In this document: positions 8,382-17,135 of the stretch, in pieces | How positions within the stretch are numbered: position 1 is the first letter of the stretch | How the letters are laid out: every line of letters starts with the position of its first letter | Assembly: GCF_021216655.1 (NCBI RefSeq) | Contig: NZ_CP080437.1 | Span: 2,356,001 to 2,420,000 of the forward strand | Reading direction: 5' to 3' | DNA from: Clavibacter michiganensis | Lineage (GTDB): Bacteria > Actinomycetota > Actinomycetes > Actinomycetales > Microbacteriaceae | DNA: 64,000 nt | Made by a program: the position numbers and the translations under genes | The notes under the pieces: model-generated | Database searches by the model: none | What the model was told of the DNA's origin: nothing | Seen by the model: only the letters and a program-made list of their open reading frames with translations

Positions 8382-9016
8382 ATGGCGATTGATCTGAGCG
8401 CGGAGACACGCATAGAGCGATACGACCGGGGGCAGGCCGCCGCCGAGCGTGCCCAGCAGCGCCAGACGGAGGCTGCTCGGGGGAGGGGGGCTGCGCGGTG
8501 GGGCGGTGATGACTCCCCGGAGCACCGGGCGTTCCTGGAGCAGGAGTGCGAGATCCGGGCGGCGGCATCTCGGCGCGGGCCGTGCCGGTCACGCTCCCAG
8601 ACCAGCCCACGCCCCGTTCGTCGGACGCCGCCGCGGTGGCCGGGATAGACGAGCTCGTCACGGCCGCACTGCTCGGCGGCGGCCGCCGCCCGTCGGGCTT
8701 TCCGCCGGCCGTCCAGGATTTCCACGGCCGCGTGCTCCGACCGACGCGGATGCTCACCGGTCGCGGCTATGAGCTCGCCGCCGCCGACGCCGCCGCCGAC
8801 GCCGCCGCCGCCGACGCTGCTCGCGGAGCGGGCGACGTCGTGCTCACCATCGCGGCCGGCACCGGCCGCATCACGTTCGCTCCCCCGGCCGAACTGCCAG
8901 CCGATGCCATCTGGCAGACCGGCACCGACGGCGCCGAGCACGCCGACGACGTGACCGTGCACGAGTACATCGGTCAAGTCGAGACGGCTGCCCGCAAACT
9001 ACGTCGCATGCCTTGA
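8382..9016 (+). pseudogene. Hypothetical cytoplasmic protein split by a frameshift
   Basis: The first frame from the ATG at 8382 reads MAIDLSAETRIERYDRGQ through HRAFLEQECEIR. The continuation is in another frame from about 8550 (ISARAVPVTLPDQ to the stop at 9016) and ends with a 150-residue region containing an Ala/Asp repeat (AADAAADAAAADAA, 8770-8822). I infer one protein of about 210 residues broken near 8545. Alternatively the 3' part is an independent ORF. The family is not recognised; the style is that of actinobacterial plasmid cargo. Confidence 0.4.
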
Positions 9017-9035
9017 TCACGAAATCGATTACGCG

Positions 9036-9896
9036 TCAACGTGTCACGAGATTGTATTCTCTCTGCTCATGGAAAAACTGAGATAGCTTGATATACACCA
9101 TCGTGCTCTGCTCTGTGAGACGATGAGGAACTTGATCGGTCATTATTCCGTATAGCATACCCGTATCCGGGTTAAATACAGGCCCTCCGGAATCGCCCGG
9201 AAGCAAAAAGTCAGTTGTGGAAGATGCTGCTTGGTCTCCGCTTCGAGGGTCCCTGAAACCCGGTGGCCAAGCACGAACGGATAGATTCCGCCAGTTCACC
9301 TGTACACCAGTGGTGCTACCGCTTGTAGCAAAAGCTTCATTCAGCCCGGGGTTATCGTACCCGATTACGGGTTGGGCATATATGCTCCGCATTCTCAGCG
9401 ACGCGGTGAGCACCCGAGGAAGGGCGTTTGGCGTCCAGGTGGTCACCGGCAAGCAGTGGGGCGCGCCATGTGAAGAACTCCCACACGTGTACGACACGTG
9501 AACAATGGGATCAATTTTAATTAACGCTAGATCGACGTCATCAGATCTCCAATAAACCGTTCCGATGGGGGGAACATGACCGTGACGAGACTCGAGCTCG
9601 TTTCTAACAAATACCCTTTCCCCTATGCGCGCAACACAGTGATTAGCAGTCACTACGTATCTAGTCGCGCGCTCTTTTGCGAAGAACACTGCACTCCAAC
9701 TATTTTTTTGTACCACAGCACCTGCAGTGCAATCGCCGCCGAACTCGAATTCAAGCTGCGAACCCGCAATTACTGGTCGTGTCTGCCTGGCGCCCTCGGT
9801 AGCGAACGCGCTCCAAACCGTAGAACTGGCGGCCATTAGCCCAAGAGCGATGGGAATGACAATAAAGTAAATACCGCGAAAATGCGTTTTTGACAT
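9036..9896 (-). CDS. Chp/Pat-1-family secreted serine protease
   Basis: 286 residues from the ATG at 9896, chosen over upstream codons because the signal peptide (YFIVIPIALGLMAASSTVW through SAFA) follows at once. The chymotrypsin-fold domain has a complete triad: His86 (VVTANHCV), Asp122 (DDVDLALIKI) and Ser236 (LLPGDSGGPV). Paired Cys residues (GDCTAGA / CGSSSHGAPHC) are typical of Chp proteins. Members are exported virulence or host-recognition factors of Clavibacter; host targets are mostly unknown. The gene is visibly more AT-rich than its surroundings, suggesting separate acquisition. The sequence diverges clearly from the Chp proteins encoded at 13025 and 21180. Confidence 0.85.
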   Translation of the reverse strand: MSKTHFRGIYFIVIPIALGLMAASSTVWSAFATEGARQTRPVIAGSQLEFEFGGDCTAGAVVQKNSWSAVFFAKERATRYVVTANHCVARIGERVFVRNELESRHGHVPPIGTVYWRSDDVDLALIKIDPIVHVSYTCGSSSHGAPHCLPVTTWTPNALPRVLTASLRMRSIYAQPVIGYDNPGLNEAFATSGSTTGVQVNWRNLSVRAWPPGFRDPRSGDQAASSTTDFLLPGDSGGPVFNPDTGMLYGIMTDQVPHRLTEQSTMVYIKLSQFFHEQREYNLVTR

Positions 9897-10415
9897 TGAA
9901 TCAAAATCTCCATAATGACCCGATATGGATCTAAAGCGTATCAAATTGCGTATACAATGGTGCACTTGCCTCTAAAGCACACTAGACGAACGCTAAACTT
10001 ACAAAGGTCTTAATCCGAAGCGCTTTGTTTGTCCACAGACGGGGTGCTGAACGTCAGCGTGAAGACCGAAAACTACAGAGTGGTCGGGCGGAGCTCTCCG
10101 AGGAGTAGCCCTATCCGAGTCGATGCGGCACCGAGCGGCAGGGCGGGCGAGGGCGGGATCACGGGAGGTGCTGCAGCTGCTCGATCAGGCCCACAGGCGT
10201 ATGTGTTGTTTCCACGCTCGTCTCGCGGGACCTGGTCGTGTCTTCAAGATCCTGTGGACCATCGTTCTTCTGGTTCCGGTCCTGAGTGTTGTGTTCGGGA
10301 TGATCGTCAAGCCCGACGGATCTTTGCTGCCTCGAAGGCGACGCACACGGCCGCATTCGATGTGAGTCAAGGGGAACAGGTCAATAGGAAATGGCCCCCA
10401 TGTACTGTCCGCAGC
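9897..10415. other. AT-rich promoter region and unassigned sequence
   Basis: About 130 bp of AT-rich DNA upstream of the chp gene probably holds its promoter. Further on, a plus-strand frame around 10234-10365 encodes one membrane helix (FKILWTIVLLVPVLSVVFGM). It may be a remnant of a small membrane protein, but I cannot define a gene. Confidence 0.35.
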
Positions 10416-10450
10416 CTCTCGCAACCCTTGGCTTGTGAGACGTCTCGTGA
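10416..10450. repeat. Resolvase-site-like repeat copy 2, upstream of the resolvase remnant
   Basis: Inverted arms cctctcgcaaccc and ggcttgtgagacg around a TT centre, followed by tctcgtga. It lies 96 bp upstream of the resolvase reading frame, where res sites of serine resolvases normally sit. Confidence 0.65.
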
Positions 10451-10545
10451 GTCGAGGGGGAAGCGCTGACGATTCCCAGGGGGCGAATTGATGTACTTCA
10501 AGTAGGTGCTTGACTAAACCTACGCATCGTCGGTTGTGACACAGG

Positions 10546-11167
10546 TTGGTCGTCGTGAGGAAGCTCATCGGGTCTGCGCGGGTGTCGACGCGTCAGCAGG
10601 ACACTGACCGACAGGCGACGGACCTCCTCGCGTCCGGCGATCGGCGCAATGACCTCTACGTCGATCACGGCGTCTTGGGAGCTCGCGCGTCCCGGCCGGT
10701 GTTCGATGAGGCGTTGCGCGCGCGGCACGACGGCGACACCCTCGCGATCACGACTCTCGACCGGCTGGGGCCGATGAACGCACAACATGCTCGTACTAGT
10801 AAAGGACCTGCCGGGGAGGGGAGCATCGCTTCGGGTGTTAAATCTTGGCGGGGGAGATTAGGACACGGCGACCCCGATGGGGTCGATGGTGTTCACCGTC
10901 ATGGCGGCGCCGCCGCAGATAGAATTTCAGATCGAGCGGAAGCGGATCACGGACTCGCTGTCAAAGCGGCAGGCTGCGGGCGAGGACCTGGGCGGCCGGC
11001 GCCAGGCCTTCACCGACAGTCAAGTTGCGAACGCTGCCCGGCTGATTGATGCCGGCGAGCCGGCCACCCAGCTCGCGCGCGTCACGGGCATGTCCAGGGC
11101 GACGCTATACCCCCGACTTCCGGACATTCAGAAAGCCGAAGCAGCAGCCGCGATCCCGCGTTGGTAG
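10546..11167 (+). pseudogene. Serine recombinase (resolvase/invertase), disrupted
   Basis: The N-terminal frame reads RKLIGSARVSTRQQDTDRQ, which includes the catalytic Ser in RVST, and continues to ALRARHDGDTLAITTLDRLG. It breaks between about 10780 and 10870. It resumes in another frame with MVFTVMAAPPQIEFQIERKR, LSKRQAAGEDLGGRRQAF and a helix-turn-helix tail (LIDAGEPATQLARVTGMSRATLY). The order matches Tn3-type small serine resolvases, which cut and rejoin res sites. The central region is scrambled or deleted, so the enzyme should be inactive. A second, shorter remnant lies at 12121-12460. Confidence 0.8.
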
Positions 11168-11359
11168 GCCTCCGAGTATATCTCCATTAGCCCCCTTGCC
11201 CGGACCCTTCCGCCGGACCGGTCTTCTGAGATAGGCGGCTAACACGGATCGGAGGCGGGTGAGCGATGCTGGTAGACGTCCTCCGGACGTTCGTGCCCAT
11301 TAGGTAACCGTGACCTGTATGAGTACCCGAGGGGTCGGTCATTCGAGGAAAGAGGTGAG

Positions 11360-12067
11360 CTAGTTACCGCAATGGCTGTTTCCAAGGTCAGGGAACTTGA
11401 TGTAAAGGTACTTCAGATGCCGAGAATAGCAGCTTACTGCGACCGACCCGAGAGTGATGAATGCGACGGCGCCGATGCTTATGATGATCGCGGACGCGAT
11501 CAGCCCGAACGCGCCCGCGACGATGGACGCGATACCCACCGCTGTGCCGCCGCCGAGGAGGGCACCTCCGGTAGGGGCGGTAATCCTGGCGGTTACCCAA
11601 TGATGAAAAAAGTGCTTGAACTTGCGCCAGAACGATAGCTGCGTACCAGCCGCCGGGTTGGGGGCGGCGGTCGCTGCGGACTGCAGGATCACGGGTTGGC
11701 CCTGGTCCGTGTCGCTACCCAGCTGTCCCCAGCCGACAATGCTGCCAGTACTGCGGAGCTGCTCCACTTCGGCCGTCATTCCTTGAGGTAAGATGGCGCG
11801 GTCTAGAGTGGCGACTCCCTGCGCGTGTCCGGCGATACTTGCGTCGACGAGCTGGTCAACGCTGATGCGCCCGTCGACGACGTTCTGCAGAAACGAACCG
11901 TCACGCACAGCGTCGGCGATCGACTCTTCAGCGGCATTCGCTACCGGAGCCGCCGTCATGAGCGACCCGACGATGCTCAGTGTCGCAATCGTGGAGACTA
12001 TGGCCCGACTTCGACGACGGTAGTCCCGGGAAGTGAAAGGAAAGGGTGAGGAGACAGAAGGTTTCAT
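11360..12067 (-). CDS. Secreted hypothetical protein with a long hydrophobic C-terminal hairpin
   Basis: 235 residues. The signal peptide is AIVSTIATLSIVGSLMTAAP with cleavage near VANA-AE (about residue 46). The mature part has a soluble region (to about 150), a His/aromatic segment (FWRKFKHFFHHW) and then a glycine-rich, very hydrophobic stretch of about 45 residues (GGALLGGGTAVGIASIVAGA onward) that could form two membrane helices. It ends in a short Cys-containing tail. No family is recognised. The layout recalls secreted pore-forming or bacteriocin-like proteins, but that is only a structural analogy. It lies between two resolvase remnants among secreted virulence genes. Confidence 0.6.
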   Translation of the reverse strand: MKPSVSSPFPFTSRDYRRRSRAIVSTIATLSIVGSLMTAAPVANAAEESIADAVRDGSFLQNVVDGRISVDQLVDASIAGHAQGVATLDRAILPQGMTAEVEQLRSTGSIVGWGQLGSDTDQGQPVILQSAATAAPNPAAGTQLSFWRKFKHFFHHWVTARITAPTGGALLGGGTAVGIASIVAGAFGLIASAIIISIGAVAFITLGSVAVSCYSRHLKYLYIKFPDLGNSHCGN

Positions 12068-12120
12068 GGAACCATGCTCAATCGTCCGAATTGGATAAGT
12101 AAGCCCATAAGCTACGCGGC

Positions 12121-12460
12121 GGCCGCGAACCGTTGGCGGGTTTTACACAGGCTGCTTGCCCGGCACACCTCGCCTGTTCCGGCCGCCTGGTTCCACGGCT
12201 CAGCCCGGCCGGACGCCTACAGCGTCATCCGCGACACCGTCTCTACAGGCCTCTGCTCGATGCGGCCGACGTCGGCCTCCGGGTGCTCAACTTCGGCGGC
12301 GGCGGCGACGTCGGCACGTCCACGATCGTAGGCGCGATGGTACCTACCATAGTGGCCGCGCTCAGGCAAGCGAAGCGCGAGATCGAGACGACATGAGTCG
12401 TCGATTCCGTGGCCAAGCGTCGCGCGGTTGACCGCGACCTCGGCGGCCGTCGCCGAAGTT
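12121..12460 (+). pseudogene. Second serine resolvase fragment
   Basis: One frame reads LLDAADVGLRVLNFGGGGDV then GTSTIVGAMVPTIVAALRQA. Another frame after about 12400 reads VDSVAKRRAVDRDLGGRR. Both match the middle of a serine resolvase (GVGLRVLNxGxxDxxTSTPMG to KRRAAGxDLGGRR). The N-terminal catalytic part and the C-terminal DNA-binding part are missing or unrecognisable. Confidence 0.65.
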
Positions 12461-13011
12461 CGCGGACAGCCAGATGGTGGGCCCTTGACCTACAACCCGG
12501 TCGACAACAAATAGCGCAACGTCATCGAGCGCGGATTTGTCGGCTGAGGCAGTGGAGTGGCCGCGCGACCCGGTACGACAAGCTCGCGATCGTCTACTGC
12601 ACTCCCGTCGTCCTCAACGCCGTCATCGCCTAGATAGGCCGTCTAAGAGACATGCCTTAGCGCCAAAGTCTGAATACCGTAGCTCCCGTCGGCGGTATAG
12701 GGCAGCGGCGTCCCGCTCGAGAGGTGCACGTCCGCGATCTTAAAGTCAGTCAAGACGTCTACGCACGCCCAGGAGTCCGGTGCGACTTGGAAGCACGACG
12801 GAGAACGCTTCCCGCGGCGATCGCTCCCTGCGCGCCACGATCGGTCAGTCCGACGTCCCCGAAAGCAGCGAAGGTACCGGTATGGCAGGTCCGCGACGGC
12901 CGAACGGGTAGGCCTCACCGACGGGACAGGTCGGAGCTGTGCAGAGACTCGGAGCACACGCGCCGAAGGCAGATAGCTTGTCCGATGACGAATCGTCTAT
13001 CGAACAAACTT
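12461..13011. other. Unassigned sequence
   Basis: About 550 bp with several overlapping short ORFs on both strands and no recognisable protein. The last 100 bp probably hold the promoter of the chp gene that follows. Confidence 0.35.
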
Positions 13012-13024
13012 TGAGGAGGCCGCC

Positions 13025-13879
13025 GTGGCGGTTCAAGCATCGCACGCCGCACAAGCACGTCACACGCGCGGGGTTCTTCGCCGCCAAGCAGCTATCCTTC
13101 TTACTGTGGTGGCTGTTCTGACAGGAACGCTCAACTATGCCACGCCAGCGCAGGCAGTGACGATCCCTTCGAATCCAGACCGCATCCGCGAGCCGGTCGT
13201 AGCCGGCAGTAAGGTCAACACGCCCACCGGTTCGTGCACGGTCGGAGCCGTCCTCATTCCACGCAGCATCTATTCCCGCATCACGCCATACCAAAGAGCC
13301 ACGCGATGGTTCGTCATCGCGAAGCACTGTGCACGCATGTATGCCCCCATTCACGTCGGCACGTCAATACTCGGTGACGTCGTCTGGCAATCTGCAACGT
13401 CGGATATCGAACTCGTCCGCGTCTCGCCGCGACCAGACCCTTCGCCGCTCATTTGTGTGGCGCATCACCCCAAGAACCCGGCGGTTTGTAGCCCGTTTCA
13501 GACCTTCACGGCACGAGCGGCCGGTCAAGTATTTATGACAGCACGAGGTCACGTGGCGCGCCTCCCCGTCACCGGTTCGGGAGCGGCGGACGACGATCGG
13601 TTCTGCACCAGTGGATGGTCAACCGGAGTACAGTGCATCTGGCATGGTGTGAGTATTCCGCCGAGAACACCGCTTTCGTATGAGCACCTGGTTGCAGGTG
13701 AATCGGGCCAGCTTCTGAATCTCGATCCGGGCGACTCAGGCGGACCTGTAGTAAACTATTCTGCCGAATTGCTGGGGATTATCTCCAGCGTCCTGCCCCG
13801 CACGACGCTCATGTTATACACACCAATGTCGCAGGTGCTATCCGAGCTCCACGATTATCAATTGGCCTCAGGGGATTGA
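13025..13879 (+). CDS. Chp/Pat-1-family secreted serine protease
   Basis: 284 residues from a GTG at 13025, with gaggagg 7-13 bases upstream. An Arg-rich n-region leads to the signal peptide AAILLTVVAVLTGTLNYATP through AQA. The triad is complete: His101 (FVIAKHCARM), Asp127 (ATSDIELVRV) and Ser238 (DPGDSGGPVV). Cys pairs CTVGAV, CVAHHPKNPAVC and CTSGWSTGVQC match the Chp pattern. It resembles the protein encoded at 21180-22013 far more than that at 9036-9896, with the shared strings IVAGS/VVAGS, RITPYQRA, GDVVWQSA and YTPMSQVL. An extracellular virulence protease is inferred. Confidence 0.88.
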   Translation: MAVQASHAAQARHTRGVLRRQAAILLTVVAVLTGTLNYATPAQAVTIPSNPDRIREPVVAGSKVNTPTGSCTVGAVLIPRSIYSRITPYQRATRWFVIAKHCARMYAPIHVGTSILGDVVWQSATSDIELVRVSPRPDPSPLICVAHHPKNPAVCSPFQTFTARAAGQVFMTARGHVARLPVTGSGAADDDRFCTSGWSTGVQCIWHGVSIPPRTPLSYEHLVAGESGQLLNLDPGDSGGPVVNYSAELLGIISSVLPRTTLMLYTPMSQVLSELHDYQLASGD

Positions 13880-14266
13880 TCAGTTGTTATTGACGACGGG
13901 TGCATGGTGGGGACTGTAAGTGTTGGACGCAAACAACAAGCGGACGCTCACGCAGGTTCTTTAAACCTCCAGCAAGTAGAAGGTCACGTGAATGATCACC
14001 CTGTCTGAGATTAATGTCATCGTAAGCGCTGCGAGCACTAACATTATTAGATCATCGACGTCGCCGTAACTCATGCCGCGGCGCAGCAAGCGTGTCATCG
14101 GCATCCGGGAGCGCGCAAACCGCCGGTCTCTCGACGCGAGACAGCCTCCCTGTGGAGAGAAGAAGCGTGCTCCTCTCCACACCCGCGAAAGTTATCTGAC
14201 GCTGCGCAATTGCCCATCGGTGTGTGGTTCAGCCCCTCGCCTCCGGTATCACCAGAAGGAAGAACG
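13880..14266. other. Intergenic region with one possible 37-codon membrane peptide
   Basis: No assured gene. The minus strand from 14074 to 13961 encodes a 37-residue single-helix peptide (DDLIMLVLAALTMTLISDRV in the middle), which could be a tiny membrane protein or chance. The promoter of the next gene is presumably here. Confidence 0.25.
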
Positions 14267-14725
14267 TTGCCCTACAATTCACAGCCGAAAGCGCAGGTCC
14301 GCCTCGTCCGAGCCGGACTCGTCTTCGTGACCTTGCTTTGCCTCCTCGTCGGTGGGGTCGCAGTCCCCACTTCGGCGAAGGCACCGGGCAATGAACCCGG
14401 ACTTACGCCCCTGAAAGGCCCGCGAACGATTCAATTCGATGCCGTCTGGACAGGCCAGAACAGCGACATTGGATCAGTTCGCGTCTTTGGCCCCGGGCTG
14501 CCGGCGGGTGGCACCTGTCTAGTTTTAAGGAAGGGCCTCAACGAGACCGTTGCGTTCGTGAACCTGACCGTATCGTCCGCAGGTCCGTTCCACGTCGTCA
14601 GCTACCTAGCCAATCCGATATGCAAGCCGTGGACTTACCATCTTGCCGCCGTGGGGCCGGTTCTCGCGGCCATGCAGTGGACGTGGCGGGTCAGTGCCGA
14701 CCACAAGCCGTACCGAGTCTGGTGA
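14267..14725 (+). CDS. Small secreted two-Cys protein, paralogue of the 54371-54799 product
   Basis: 152 residues from a TTG at 14267 preceded by agaaggaaga. The signal peptide is LVFVTLLCLLVGGVAVPTSA. The mature protein is about 110 residues with two Cys (GGTCLVLRKG and NPICKPW). It aligns by eye with the secreted protein encoded at 54371-54799: IQFDAVWTGQNSDIGSVRVF against VTFQAHWSRSGPNVQSILVE, FHVVSYLANPICKPW against FQIFSYNNPFCDLAH, and a shared aromatic C-terminus (WRVSADHKPY against WSVSATRPPK). I know no named family; a beta-rich extracellular protein is likely. The neighbours are secreted proteases, so an effector-like role is inferred. Confidence 0.7.
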   Translation: MPYNSQPKAQVRLVRAGLVFVTLLCLLVGGVAVPTSAKAPGNEPGLTPLKGPRTIQFDAVWTGQNSDIGSVRVFGPGLPAGGTCLVLRKGLNETVAFVNLTVSSAGPFHVVSYLANPICKPWTYHLAAVGPVLAAMQWTWRVSADHKPYRVW

Positions 14726-14786
14726 GACGGCTATGGTCTGGAGCGGCCAGTCTCGCTCGATGGACCAAACCGCGACATAACGTTCG

Positions 14787-15791
14787 TTAGCGGTGCGCGA
14801 GTCGAAGCTGTGAGAAGGGCAATAAATCGCCTTCAACAACTGCGCGCGTCACCCGTCCTCGCGAGGATCTGCCCTCGCCTGCGACCCGCGTCGATGTGGC
14901 CGGATCCAAACGCCCCTCGGTGGTGGTTCCGTCGAGGACGGGATCGAGGAATGAAGAAACGAGCTCCACCGTATCCTCGATCCGAGGGCGGTGATCCGCC
15001 AGCGGCGTCGTCGCGGCCATGCGTCGATATGCGGCGCCCCAGTGCTCGGGCACGGTGAGGTGATCGACCGGTTCGAGGGAGCGAAGCAGGAACTCCTGGC
15101 TGACGGCGACCCGGAGCTCGGCCGCGTCGACGGTCTCGAAGGACGCGATCATGGCGAGGTCGACCAGGTCCTTCTCCCGTGACGACGGCCGGCCTTCTGG
15201 GCCGTACACCTGGATCGTTGCGCAGAGCTTGTCGCTGACCTGGTCGACGAGCGGGTACAGCAGGTAGTCGTACGTGCGGAACTTGAGCTGCGTCAGCCGG
15301 TTCGCCGGCGCTCGACGCTCGGGTGCTGCCGAGGGCATGTGGCCTACGGCCAGGTCGATCCCGATCTTGCCGTGCGAGGTCACTCCGAGGAACGCGTCGA
15401 ATGTGACCCGGCATCCGCTCGTGTACGGCTGGTTCTCGCCGGTGAGCAGCTCTGTCCGCGATTTGTAGACGAAGCGGAAGTGATCGCCGAGATCCCGTGA
15501 TGCGCATTCGACGAGCTCGTCGACGGCGGCGTCGAGCGCGCCTTCCGTTGCCGCCAGGTCGATGTCGAGCGTCGAACGGCTGCGCGGCATGCGCGCCAGC
15601 ATGCCCGTCCCTCCCTTCAGCACGAACATGGGCTCGTCGTCGGCGAACACGCGGCAGAGGAAGCGATCGAACATCGTCTGCTTGATGAGATCGCCCACGG
15701 AGGGCGATGCCCCTTGCGCGGCCTTCTGCGCGGCCGTCTTGATCGCGGCCCTGGCTGCGGGACCCGAGCTGTAGCCCAGCAGGTCAGGCAC
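14787..15791 (-). CDS. AbiEii/AbiGii-type nucleotidyltransferase toxin
   Basis: 334 residues from a GTG at 15791 that overlaps the stop of the AbiEi gene (15784), showing translational coupling. The nucleotidyltransferase signature is present: FVLKGGTGM (about 57-64) followed by STLDIDLAA with the metal-binding DxD at 76-78, and a conserved core to about residue 280 (TQLKFRTYDYLLYPLVDQVS, then EKDLVDLAMI). AbiEii toxins transfer nucleotides to RNA or protein targets and arrest growth. With AbiEi it forms a type IV toxin-antitoxin or phage-abortive pair. The last 40 residues are Arg/Thr-rich and atypical, possibly a shifted tail. Confidence 0.85.
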   Translation of the reverse strand: MPDLLGYSSGPAARAAIKTAAQKAAQGASPSVGDLIKQTMFDRFLCRVFADDEPMFVLKGGTGMLARMPRSRSTLDIDLAATEGALDAAVDELVECASRDLGDHFRFVYKSRTELLTGENQPYTSGCRVTFDAFLGVTSHGKIGIDLAVGHMPSAAPERRAPANRLTQLKFRTYDYLLYPLVDQVSDKLCATIQVYGPEGRPSSREKDLVDLAMIASFETVDAAELRVAVSQEFLLRSLEPVDHLTVPEHWGAAYRRMAATTPLADHRPRIEDTVELVSSFLDPVLDGTTTEGRLDPATSTRVAGEGRSSRGRVTRAVVEGDLLPFSQLRLAHR

Positions 15792-16788
15792 CGGAGTCCC
15801 TCGTCGCGCTCTCGCGCGCTCTGCTCTGTTCGGAGCGATCGCTGGTGCGTTGCGTTCGCGCGGGGATGCCGCGGATCTCGCTGAGGAGCATCTCCGAAAT
15901 GTAGCCAGTCTGCGGCCTGAGCGCACGGGCGACCGACTCGCTGACGATCTCCGAGACGCCGATCCGTCCGATCGCCGCGGATGCGATCCGAGAGATGTCC
16001 GGCAGGACGCCCGACGTCTCAAGGATCGAGCGGGAGAGCGACTTCGCGATCTCCTCGCCGATCCTGACCTGCACCGCATTGAATGCCGTCGCGTTGCCTC
16101 GGGATGCACCCTCGAGAGCCCGCCGGAGCCGAGAGGCGGCGTCCACTCCCCCGAGCTCGAGGAGCCGGTGGAGGAACCCGGCTCCATCATCGGCTGGCCG
16201 GCCGGGGCGCCGGGCGGCCGGCTCGAGAAGATCGGCGAGGCGGTCAAGGTCGATGGACTCAGCGCGGACAGCATCGGCGAGCACGTCCGCGACCAGGCTG
16301 AGGTCCTGGTCCTCGAGGACGAGGTCGGCGATGGTGCGTTCGACGGTCGTCGTCGGGAGCCCGGCGACGACCGTCACGTCATGTGGGTCGAGCTGATCCT
16401 GCCGGTAGCGGACGTCGCTCCGTTGCGACTGGCGGCGCTTCGAGGTGATGAAGTCGTAGGGCTCCGGCTGCAGGTCGCCATAGCCGTGGAGGTGAGCCGC
16501 CGTGCTACCGCCGACCACAGCGCGAGGGTCACCCGATGTGATGCGTTCCTCTGCCGTCCTACGTGAGTCGGTGCTGATCCATGCTGCTCGGATCGGGTCC
16601 CACTCCCCCGGCGCGCTGCCGGCATCGCGGTACACGCCGTGTGCCATCCGCTCGAGTAGGCCGCGCTGAGCCAGTCGTGACAGCTGCAGGCGGGACACCC
16701 CGACGGCCTCGGCCTGGGCTGTCGTGACCATGCCCCACTGCCCTGCGGTGAGTTCTGCAAGGAGAGGAAGGGCATCGAGGGACTTCAT
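15784..16788 (-). CDS. AbiEi-type antitoxin and transcriptional repressor
   Basis: About 334 residues if started at the ATG at 16788. The open frame reaches 16818, but that region overlaps a palindromic operator. The N-terminal winged-helix domain (AELTAGQWGMVTTAQAEAVG, LSRLAQRGLLERMAHGVYRD) and the middle domain (VVGGSTAAHLHGYGDLQPEP, then LPTTTVERTIADLV) are typical of type IV antitoxin AbiEi. It should repress its own promoter and counteract the toxin encoded by the overlapping downstream gene. The C-terminal third (residues about 220-330) has no counterpart that I recognise. Confidence 0.85.
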   Translation of the reverse strand: MKSLDALPLLAELTAGQWGMVTTAQAEAVGVSRLQLSRLAQRGLLERMAHGVYRDAGSAPGEWDPIRAAWISTDSRRTAEERITSGDPRAVVGGSTAAHLHGYGDLQPEPYDFITSKRRQSQRSDVRYRQDQLDPHDVTVVAGLPTTTVERTIADLVLEDQDLSLVADVLADAVRAESIDLDRLADLLEPAARRPGRPADDGAGFLHRLLELGGVDAASRLRRALEGASRGNATAFNAVQVRIGEEIAKSLSRSILETSGVLPDISRIASAAIGRIGVSEIVSESVARALRPQTGYISEMLLSEIRGIPARTQRTSDRSEQSRARESATRDSGA

Positions 16789-16796
16789 GTGAGGAT

Positions 16797-16817
16797 TGTA
16801 TCTCTCTGGGAGATACA
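16797..16817. promoter_or_regulatory. Palindromic operator in front of abiEi
   Basis: tgtatctc and gagataca form a perfect 8-bp inverted repeat separated by 5 bases, ending 9 bp upstream of the AbiEi ATG. AbiEi family members are known to autorepress through inverted repeats at this position. Confidence 0.6.
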
Positions 16818-17135
16818 TTCCAAGCGGTTTCTCGTATCGGGAGCCGCAACCGCTCTGGCTCTGAGGCGCCTCCCTGCCCCGGAGGCGGCCTGCGCTGGCT
16901 GTCGTCAGAGCCCGCCTGTGAGCCTCATCGACAGGGTCCTCAACATCGCATCCACGCGAGCGCGGTTCTCTCGAGCTCGGTGGGAAGCGGCGATCGACTG
17001 AAGACTGTGCGGCCTCGATCTCAAAGGGCGGCGTCGGCCGTGGAGCTTCCGCCCGCCGCCGAGGCGGGAAGATTGGCGCCTCGGCTGGGGTGGCCTTCGT
17101 GCAGGGCTTGGACTAAATGGTGGTACGTCCTCGTC

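Noticed and set aside
8770..8822. Triplet-like gccgccgac repeats considered as a CRISPR or VNTR
   Set aside because: They encode an Ala/Asp-rich stretch in the 8382-9016 frame; there are no spacers and the unit is codon-sized.
10029..10469. A 146-codon plus-strand ORF before the resolvase remnant
   Set aside because: It crosses the resolvase-site-like repeat and has no coherent sequence; only the short membrane helix in another frame (10234-10365) looked possibly genic.
12643..12957. Minus-strand 104-codon ORF between the resolvase remnant and chp
   Set aside because: No ribosome binding site, no recognisable sequence and shadows in two other frames; kept as unassigned.
14787..16274. A 495-codon minus-strand frame that extends the AbiEii ORF upstream
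   Set aside because: The first 160 codons overlap the abiEi gene in another frame and are Arg/Ser-rich nonsense. The GTG at 15791 overlapping the abiEi stop is the natural start.
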